Shown in pieces: positions 1-7,463 of a DNA stretch of 64,000 nt. Under the pieces are notes generated by a model. It did not search any database. It was not told where the DNA came from and saw only the letters and a list, made by a program, of their open reading frames with translations. Both the position numbers and the translations under genes were made by a program. The stretch's first letter is position 1. Every line of letters starts with the position of its first letter. Origin of the DNA: Tillandsia leiboldiana (lineage: Eukaryota > Streptophyta > Magnoliopsida > Poales > Bromeliaceae); the NCBI GenBank assembly GCA_029204045.2, contig CM055075.1:20890491-20954490 (forward strand), read 5' to 3'.

Positions 1-2301
1 TCGTGTTAGAAGTGATAGGGGTGGAGAATTCATAAATTCAAAATTCATTGACTTCTTGTACTTCAAATGGCACTTAAACATGACTTCTCGGCACCCTATA
101 CACCTCAGCAGAATGTGTTTGTTGAGCGCAAAAAACAGGGTTGTTCAAGAGATGGCGCGTTGATGCTCATAGCCGGAAATTACCGCTACATTTTTGGGCT
201 GAAGCTGTGAACACCGTGTCTATGTCATTAATAGAGTGTATTTGCGCCCAGGAACCTTGAATACACCATATGAGCTGTGGTTTAGTAGAAAACGGATATC
301 AAGTACCTTTCGTATCTTCGGGAGTCGATGTCTCCATCTTACGTGACCGTGAAAATCTTGGAAAGTTCGACTCTCGAAGTGATGAAGGGATCTTTTTGGG
401 TTATTCTACGAATAGCAGAGCATATCGAGTATTAACATTGAATCTAAGACGTTGTTAGAATCTATAAAATTTAAAGGTAGATGAAGCTTCTCATTTTGAA
501 TCTGAAAAATCTACCCTCGATATCTCTCTAATTGATGATTCTCCTACTAGTGCATCTTCTCATAATAATACTTCCAATATTAATGATGCATCTAATGGTT
601 CTTCTAGTTTATCTGATGTGCAGGAATCATCTCGTGTACCTCCGAGTACTCCGTTTCAACAAACGCTACGAATCTCCAAGGATCATCCGGAATCGAACAT
701 CATTGAGAGATCCACAAGAAGGAGTTAGAACTCGAAGGCAGTTGGTTTGCGGATTTGCTTGCTACGTATCTTTAATCGAACCAAAGACAATAGATGAAGC
801 TCTTCAGGATGACTACTGGATTAAAGCAATGCAGGAAGAGCTCCATCAATTTGAGCGAAACAAAGTCTGGGAATTAACGAAGCCTCCAAAGCAACATAAT
901 GTGATAGGTACCAAATGGGTCTTCAAGAACAAGAAAGATGAAGATGGTACTATCATCAGGAACAAGGCACGACTAGTTGCTCAAGGCTACTCTCAAGTAG
1001 AAGGTATAGATTTTGACGAAACTTTCGCCCCTGTAGCTAGACTCGAGTCCATTCGTATATTGTTTGCTATTGCTTGTCATTTTAAAATCAAATTATTTCA
1101 AATGGACGTCAAGAGCGCATTTCTAAATGGGTTTTTAAATGAGGAAGTTTATGTAGCTCAACCGAAAGGTTTTGTAGATCATAAACAACCTAACCATGTT
1201 TTTCGTTTGAAAAAGGCTCTTTACGGTCTGAAACAAGCACCGCGAGCATGGTACGAAAGGTTAACAAAGCACCTTTTGGAGAAGGGCTATACTCGAGGGG
1301 GAGCTGACAGGACTCTCTTTGTGAAGCATTATCAAAATAATTTCATTGTAGCACAAATCTATGTCGATGACATTGTATTTGGTGCAACAAAAGATAATGA
1401 TGCTTCTAAATTCGCGGAGACCATGGAAAGCGAATTTGAGATGTCCATGATGGGCGAACTGTCTTATTTTCTTGGATTGCAAATTAAACAAAATGATGAA
1501 GGTATTCACTTGAGTCAATCCAAGTATGCAATGGAGTTGGTCAAAAAGTTTGATCTAGAAAATTGTAAAGATTTTCCAACTCCAATGGGAACTAGCCACA
1601 AGGGACTTGGAAGTGAATCACATAGTGAGAATGTAGACGAGAAACTGTATAGAAGTATGATTGGAAGTCTACTTTACCTCACGGCTAGTCGCCCGGATAT
1701 ATCCTTTAGTGTTGGGATTTGCGCGAGATATCAATCAGCACCAAAGGAGGTTCACCTGAAAGCGGTGAAACGGATCATCCGGTACATCAAAGGATCAATT
1801 AATTTCGGAATTTGGTATCCTATGGGAACAAGTCTGGACATTGTTGGATACTCAGATGCCGATTGGGCAGGATCAGTGGATGATCGGAAAAGCACGAGTG
1901 GTGCATGCTTCTATCTTGGCCATTGCCTTGTTGCATGGCACAGTAAAAAGCAGAATTGCATAGCACTCTCGACTGCCGAAGCGGAATACATTTCAGCTGG
2001 AAGTTGCTCAACTCAACTCATTTGGATGAAAAGCGTATTGAGTGACTTCCGCATTTCAGCATCTTCGGTAACAATTCTTTGTGACAACACAAGTGCAATT
2101 AACATTTCTAAAAACCCTGTGTTGCACTCTAGAACAAAACATATTGAACTTAGATATAATTTTCTTAGAGAGCTAGTTGAATCAAATACTCTTCAACTTT
2201 CATATATTTCAACTGAAGATCAATTAGCTGACTTTCTAACAAAACCTTTGGATCAAAACGTTTTATTCATTTACGAAAAGCAATTGGGATGCTTTCCTTG
2301 A
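1..2301 (+). pseudogene. Copia pol 3' part: integrase, reverse transcriptase, RNase H (element 0)
   Basis: Polyprotein that copies the element RNA and integrates the cDNA. Positions 1-530 hold the integrase core (RSDRGGEF-like start, ERK near 125) with many small indels that break the frame. From about 700 the frame is open: VWELTKPPKQHNVIGTKW, the RT catalytic YVDD near 1360, RNase H motifs YSDADWAGS near 1850 and STAEAEY near 1975, then TKHIELRY near 2140. A one-base loss in an A run near 2255 changes the C-terminus, so the usual RKAIGMLSLK end is read out of frame. Non-functional as it stands; indels in the first 500 bases may be partly assembly noise. Confidence 0.9.
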
Positions 2302-3250
2302 AATAATCTTCTTTTTGAAATCTTTGCTTAGGATAGGTTTTGTATTTGTTTTTGTTTTGTTCATTATCTATGTTTGTACATAGGACATTAATTGAGCATA
2401 GATCATAATTGACTTTAATTGCATCTGTTCACACATTTAGAAATTTATTATGCTTTTGCCATCATAATATTTCATTGTTGCAATGATCGTTTATGTTAAT
2501 TAAATCATCTTCTAAAGTGATCAAAGTCAATTTCTCTCTCAATGATCTCTTGGTATAGTCATTATCTTATTTGACTGTTTAGTCGAGTATGAAATCGAGA
2601 TCAATTTTTGGTTGAATACTTTATATCTTAAATAATTGATAGCCAATTGAGGGGGAGTCAAAGATAATGTAAAATGCTCAAAGATGTGGAAAGAGTTACA
2701 TCCCAATGAGGAGTGTGAAAACTACCACCACATGGAGGAAAGAGCTACCACCTCGGTCGTCCGAGTACTGTGTGCAGCTACCACATGTATACCAAGCATG
2801 GTTGTTCAAATTTTTGATTAAGTAAAATGCATGTTGAAACACTTGACTCTGTCAAATTTCAAGGTTGGTATAAGGTGGGATTTTAAAGAAAGATGCTCAA
2901 AGAGCCACTCTCTTCAACAGATTGTCTAGAAATATTATCTACTATATTTGGGATTTCAAACATCTATTGATCTTTGTATTTCATTTTCTTTACCGAATTG
3001 ATTATTTGATAAAGGCATTACTCATAAGATCAAGTTAGATGTGATTGAAGGTGTTCAACTTTAAGGGATTTAATTCTTGTAAATTTTCGTTTCATTTTTG
3101 GATATTACTGATAGATTTAGCATAATCTAATTCTTGTTGTGTGAAACGATGCTTTTTGTTTAAAGTTAATACACCTTTGTGCTTACAATCTTTTTCTGGT
3201 TTTTTTTTTCTTGAATTTCTCTGAAATTTTCTAAAGAAAAAGTTGGGGCC
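2302..3250 (+). other. Conserved pol-to-extra-ORF spacer with first purine tract (element 0)
   Basis: No gene. AT-rich non-coding DNA conserved in all four copia elements here. It holds a purine tract GAGGGGGAG at 2649-2656 and a conserved block at about 2690-2800 with three CTACCAC words (2722, 2745, 2778). Between the second and third is a perfect small hairpin, CTCGG-TCGT-CCGAG, at 2752-2765. Conservation of a non-coding stretch this long suggests a cis-acting role that I cannot name. Confidence 0.7.
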
Positions 3251-3401
3251 GATCCGGATCGGGCAAGGTGATCCGGATCCCGAACGCAGGTTTTCTCCTG
3301 CGGGCTGACGATCCGGATTGGACCTGCCGATCCGGATCCCGAACGCAGTTTTCTCACTGCGGGTAGCCGATCCGGATCGCAAGCTCGGGAGGATCCGGAT
3401 C
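3251..3401 (+). promoter_or_regulatory. Internal GATCCGGATC palindrome array upstream of extra ORF (element 0)
   Basis: Six copies of the palindrome GATCCGGATC, one degenerate, at 3251, 3270, 3310, 3329, 3369 and 3392, several followed by CCGAACGCAG. The same palindrome array lies upstream of the TATA box in the LTR (6413-6634). The array is followed by AT-rich leader sequence, an intron and the extra ORF, so I infer an internal promoter or enhancer. No transcription data are available. Confidence 0.65.
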
Positions 3402-3536
3402 GCGGCTAGGTTTTTATGAAGAACAAAAGGGTTTTGATTTCTCTTACTCCAATCTTTTGTTCAAAACTTTCCAGAGCACTTCTCTCTAGATTTCATCCTC
3501 CTTGGAAGCTTTCAAACTCAAGTTCTTCAATTCCAA

Positions 3537-3921
3537 GTAAGTTTTATTGATCAAAATCTCGGTTTTTCACCGTTTTTCTCTTTTCCTCCTCAAATGCACG
3601 AATTTCTTGGATCAACTTTGTTTGTGGATGGTTTTTTTGATCAAATTTCTTTTGAAATAAGAACTCTGGGTAGATTAGTTTTGATTATATGCTAGGTTTT
3701 CTCCTGATTAACGGATTTTTAGGCTTCGATTACTAAAATTTCGGTTTTAGGGCATATAATAAGGATTTTTGAAATTCATGCAATTGATCTATTTTTAAAA
3801 GTCCTTTTGCAAAACTAATTTGATTCTTAATCTCTCTACATGATAATGATTCTTTGGATACAACTTTTTCAATTTTTGAAAATTGACAATTTTTCATGTG
3901 CTCTTGAGTTGGTCTACACAG
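3537..3921 (+). other. Predicted 5'-UTR intron of extra ORF (element 0), 385 bp
   Basis: Donor CCAA/GTAAGTTTT at 3537 and acceptor TCTACACAG/GATTCC ending at 3921, with an AT-rich interior. The ATG of the extra ORF follows 30 bases after the acceptor. All four copia elements keep the same donor, acceptor and length (382-385 bp), which supports a functional leader intron rather than a chance match. Confidence 0.6.
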
Positions 3922-3951
3922 GATTCCTTTTTTCTCAAGAAACCATTAGCA

Positions 3952-5385
3952 ATGGTGATCACTTGGATTGTTTTTCTACTTGCGGCTATGGTACATACGA
4001 GAGATACTGCCAAGCCTAAGAAGGCTAAGAAAGCAAAGAAGACTAAGGTTGATTCCGACACTGAATCAGAGACAGAGTCGATTGACTGGGATAACATCGA
4101 AATTGAGCAAGCTGCTCCCATTGTCTCCAAAGGGAAAGCAACTGCTGAAGCTTCAAAACCTACTGCAGCTGAAAAAGGGAAAGCACCAATGGAACCAAGT
4201 CCAGTTGGAACAAAAAGAAAAACTGGTGCGAGAAAAAGAGGGAGTGCACAAGGAATCTCCATTGAGCAACCAGCACAGCAAGCACCTCCACAAGAAGTTG
4301 TCAGCTCGGCTAGAATAAAGGTTTTTGAAAACAGAGAATGCATTGGAGAAAGGCATGTTGATGTAAAAGCCTTAAAGAAGCGTTCTCAGACGTTTGGGAC
4401 TTTGTTTGACCAAATAGGTCTTGCTTCCATTTGCAATTTCCCGGAGACCACCGGGTATTGTCTTCACTCAGTGAGGATGTTTTATCAGAATGCCTGCTAT
4501 CTAGTTGATCAGGAAAGCGGGCGTCGGGATTTTCAAACTTTAGTCAAGAATGTCAGAATCAAAGTAACGCCTCAGCTAATTGGTGAAGTACTTGGGATGG
4601 ACGCCCGAGCCGATGGCACTCATTACCTGAAGAATCAAGTTTTCAACACCTTCTCCTGGAGAGTGGTAGTTGATGGAATCTGTGTTCCAGATACTCGGTC
4701 GACAGGAAACTCCGTTTTCTCGAAAGAACTACGACCAGAGTACCGCATCTTAAATCTTATTGTTTGTTACAATATTCTTCCAAACATGAACACAAAGGTT
4801 CTTCGGTGGGAAAGAATGATATTTCTTTATCTACTCGGAAATCCCGCAGCAGCAATGGGAGCTAACTTAAACATTCCCTACATCATCTGGTCAAGGATGG
4901 CACGATATGTGGAGCAAGCTCATCCGTCAGAGAGACTACCTTTTCCAATGATCATCATGCGCATTCTTCGCAAATTTAAAGCTGACACAAATGCGAGTTC
5001 CTATCTGCACAGTCTAGGAACAATCAATGACACGACAATTGTAAAGTCTCTTTCGACGAAGCCAGATGAACCTTTCATACCTCTTCACCGGCAACGAGAA
5101 CAACGACAACAAGCAACAACCTCTGCACCGGCAGCAGCTCCTCCAGTTCAACCAGCACCTCCGGCACAAGAAGCACCACAATCAACTTCTGATGATGATG
5201 CTTCTGTTACCTCAATCTATAAAGAACAGCAAAGGCTCTCCAACGAGCAAGAACGTATATCAAATGAACTGATTGAGGTAAAGGAAGAAATAAAGAAGGT
5301 AAATAAAAAGCAATCAGCAATGAACAAGCGAATAAAGAAGATTTTCCAAATCCTCGGCTGTATCAGTTCAGACGAGTCTGAATGA
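3952..5385 (+). CDS. Extra ORF in env-like position, plant transposon protein-like domain, 477 aa (element 0)
   Basis: Uninterrupted ORF 3' of pol, where Sireviruses carry an 'env-like' gene; function unknown. It starts with a hydrophobic stretch (residues 1-16, MVITWIVFLLAAMVH), then a Lys-rich KKAKKAKK tract and an acidic, Ser/Ala/Pro-rich linker to about 125. A globular domain of about 265 residues follows; by eye it resembles the 'putative plant transposon protein' domain, ending PSERLPFPMIIMRILRKF. Then come a Pro/Gln-rich linker and a C-terminal coiled coil (about 435-475). I chose the ATG at 3952 because it is the one kept in all copies and lies just after the predicted acceptor; an upstream in-frame ATG at 3883 would fall in the intron. 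It has no classical fusion protein features, so 'env' describes position only. Confidence 0.75.
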   Translation: MVITWIVFLLAAMVHTRDTAKPKKAKKAKKTKVDSDTESETESIDWDNIEIEQAAPIVSKGKATAEASKPTAAEKGKAPMEPSPVGTKRKTGARKRGSAQGISIEQPAQQAPPQEVVSSARIKVFENRECIGERHVDVKALKKRSQTFGTLFDQIGLASICNFPETTGYCLHSVRMFYQNACYLVDQESGRRDFQTLVKNVRIKVTPQLIGEVLGMDARADGTHYLKNQVFNTFSWRVVVDGICVPDTRSTGNSVFSKELRPEYRILNLIVCYNILPNMNTKVLRWERMIFLYLLGNPAAAMGANLNIPYIIWSRMARYVEQAHPSERLPFPMIIMRILRKFKADTNASSYLHSLGTINDTTIVKSLSTKPDEPFIPLHRQREQRQQATTSAPAAAPPVQPAPPAQEAPQSTSDDDASVTSIYKEQQRLSNEQERISNELIEVKEEIKKVNKKQSAMNKRIKKIFQILGCISSDESE

Positions 5386-6185
5386 TCCGTATCCTTCTAA
5401 TTTCTGTTTTTATGCATATGTTTAAATCCTACTGTTGTGCAAGTTTTTTTTTTTTTTTTTTTTGAGATTTTAGTTCTCGAACTTAAACTGTTAACCATTC
5501 TCTCCACTTCTGTAATCTTTGGCTTTATTTGTGACAAAAAGGGGGAGAGAGTTTAGAACAATGATTTGAACATTGAACAATGAATGATGGTATGAATGAT
5601 GAAATATCAAGGTAAGTATGATCTCAACTTGAGGTTTTTCGTCTGTATGAATGCATGCCTCGACTAACTATTTGCTAACTATTTGGGCATGTAATATATC
5701 TAACAAGTTGATGTTCACTAACAAGTTTGTGACACTTGGTTTTTGATTGCATAGAAGATATGTTGGTTCTTAACTCTGATCAATTACATATCTATATATA
5801 TATTAGTTTGTCACAAACATGTTCATGACATTTGGTTTTTACGTGCAAAGAAGATATGTTGGTGTTTTTTTAACTATGATCTGTTTACATATCTGAATAT
5901 AAATGTCATGGTAAGTATAAATGAGTTTAAACTTCATCTCTGTTTGTGGTTTTTGAATGATACAAAATTCTTGAGGTATCTAACGATTTCTTTTGTCAAG
6001 AATGATTTCTTTTTGCAGAGAGTACAGATGTCTAAGTCTAGAGTCTGTTTTAGGAGTTTAACTCATGTATTGTATTTTGGATCTCCATTGTAAATTTTTG
6101 TTGTATGGTGATAGCAACAAAAATATCTTTTTGAATTTTCTTTAGTGGATCTATGTTTTGTCACGAAACCGCCAAAGGGGGAGAT
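5386..6185 (+). other. 3' untranslated region with second and third purine tracts (element 0)
   Basis: No gene. Between the extra ORF and the 3' LTR, a purine tract AAAAAGGGGGAGAGAG lies at 5536-5551, and the true polypurine tract AAAGGGGGAGA lies at 6174-6184, one base from the LTR. The tract primes plus-strand DNA synthesis in LTR elements. Two near repeats around a TATGTTGGT word (about 5755 and 5850) are also present. Confidence 0.75.
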
Positions 6186-6412
6186 TGTTACGGATTTTGA
6201 GTTGGCGTAGTTTCGTGAAAGTCTCAAGTCTTGAAGATTGAAGGTGAAGAAAGTTGGATCATTTAACTCAATCTCAAGAAAGAAGAATTCAAAAGGATCA
6301 GGTATGTTTAACTAAAGAATTTGTGTGATCCGAATACTTCTTGTAGTGTAGAAACACTTGGAAGAATCCTTCATTGCATAAAAATCAAAAACTGGACTTG
6401 GGACATGTTCAG

Positions 6413-6707
6413 GATCCGGATCAGGTTGTTCGATCCGGATCCCGAAGGTGGTTCGTTCATACATCGTCGCAATCCGGATCGTAGTCTCTTGATCCGGATC
6501 CCGAACGTTGATGTTTGGTGAACTGTATGAACGATCCGGATCGTAGTCACATGATCCGGATCCCGAACCTTCGTTTTTCTGGAATTGGCTGTTTTGTTAT
6601 GACGATCCGGATCCTAGTTATCACGATCCGGATCGCCGTCCGTAAAAATCCAGAAATGGCAGGTTTTTGATTCTTATCTCCTTCCTAGGGTTTCTAACCT
6701 ATAAATA
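6413..6707 (+). promoter_or_regulatory. LTR promoter: GATCCGGATC array plus TATA box (element 0)
   Basis: About eight (G)ATCCGGATC palindromes lie between 6413 and 6634, mostly in pairs in which the second is followed by CCGAA. A TATAAATA box lies at 6700-6707. The order, palindromes then TATA, is that of an LTR U3 promoter. The start site is inferred to lie about 30 bases after the TATA box. Confidence 0.7.
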
Positions 6708-6984
6708 CACCCTATGACTCCTTTTCTAGGGTGAATCCATATAGCCGTCATTTTCATATATCATCTTATACGGCTATAGATCCACATATAGAGAAGAAAG
6801 GAAATCATTAGAGAATACTCTATGTTTCTTCATCTATATTGATTAGTTTGATTCTAGGTTTTCATACTCACATCTTGAGTTGAATCAAACTAATGAATAC
6901 TTAGATGGTATTTCCGATCTATCTTTGATCTAAGTATTCGGCGGATCATCACCACCCAAAAACAACGATTTACCCCAAAAATCG

Positions 6985-7169
6985 GCGCGTGGATTCGCGT
7001 GTCCTTGTGGATTCAAGGTTCAATCGCTCTCGTGGATTCGGAGCGAGGCACGTTCGTGGATTCGAACGGTGCTATTGGGTGAAGACCGTGGATTCGGTCG
7101 GACGTCGTGGATTCGACGTTGGACGCCGTGGATTCGGCGTTGGGCGCAGATCGTGGATTCGAGAAGCGT
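6985..7169 (+). repeat. Array of eight short hairpins sharing the loop GTGGATTC (element 0 LTR leader)
   Basis: GTGGATTC occurs at 6989, 7007, 7032, 7056, 7088, 7107, 7128 and 7153. Nearly every copy is flanked by a different complementary pair: CGC/GCG, CCTT/AAGG, CGCTC(t)C/GGAGCG, CGTTC/GAACG, GACC/GGTC, ACGTC/GACGT, ACGCC/GGCGT and TC/GA. The outer G and C of the word can also pair, leaving the hexaloop TGGATT. The array lies about 280-460 bases after the LTR TATA box, so it should be in the transcribed leader. Function unknown. Confidence 0.8.
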
Positions 7170-7463
7170 CTGGAGCGAGCGGAGAAGATCCTCTAGGAGC
7201 GTATGGAAAAGGTTGAGTCGTAAGTGTGTACGGTAAATCACCTTGTACGTGTTTTAATTCTAGTGGATTTCTGCCGTGTTATCGGTCCAGTGGTTTTTTA
7301 CTCCGGTGATGGAGTTTTCCACGTAAAAATCTTGCGAGTTATTTACATTTCCGCATTGGGTTTTTATCGCAACGATTTTTGAGTGTTTATACGTTTACAC
7401 CTATTCACCCCCCCTCTAGGTGTTTCTTCCCCTATTTAGATCCGTATTATATACGACCCAACA

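Larger units (their letters stand above)
1..7463 (+). mobile_element. Copia element 0 (Sirevirus-like), 5' part outside window
   Basis: Right-hand part of a Ty1-copia element: decayed integrase, RT and RNase H, non-coding spacer, extra ORF, polypurine tract and complete 3' LTR. The LTR ends in CCCAACA at 7463, and the next bases continue in the middle of another copia gag gene (element A). Element 0 is therefore inserted in A's gag. The 5' LTR, primer site, gag and protease lie left of the window, so the target duplication cannot be checked; TGCTT at 7464-7468 would be the right-hand copy. Confidence 0.93.
6186..7463 (+). repeat. 3' LTR of element 0, 1278 bp
   Basis: Starts TGTTACGG right after the polypurine tract and ends CCCAACA, with TG...CA termini. 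From 5' to 3' it holds a GATCCGGATC array, a TATA box, the hairpin array and a short inverted repeat CACCTA/TAGGTG (7398-7403 and 7417-7422) near the end. It has the same plan as the LTRs of A, B and D. Confidence 0.93.

Noticed and set aside
3952..5385. Calling the extra ORF a true retroviral envelope gene.
   Set aside because: No signal peptide plus C-terminal anchor, no fusion peptide or cleavage site is visible. Only position and a hydrophobic N-terminus are shared.
6321..6521. Repeated RIRI/DPDPE peptides in the palindrome arrays (also 13738-13953, 23357-23572, 48135-48401, 57664-57957).
   Set aside because: They are translations of GATCCGGATC repeats in LTR U3 or the internal array and occur on either strand.
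6413..6634. GATCCGGATC array as a possible CRISPR array.
   Set aside because: The repeats are only 10 bp, palindromic and irregularly spaced, spacers are shared between copies, there are no cas genes, and the context is a plant LTR.
6989..7216. Small ORF with repeated VDS/RRGF words across the hairpin array (also 13124-13363, 47094-47312, 47549-47797, 57105-57353).
   Set aside because: Spacing of the repeated word (18, 25, 24, 32, 19, 21, 25) does not keep one frame. Conservation follows stem pairing, not codons.
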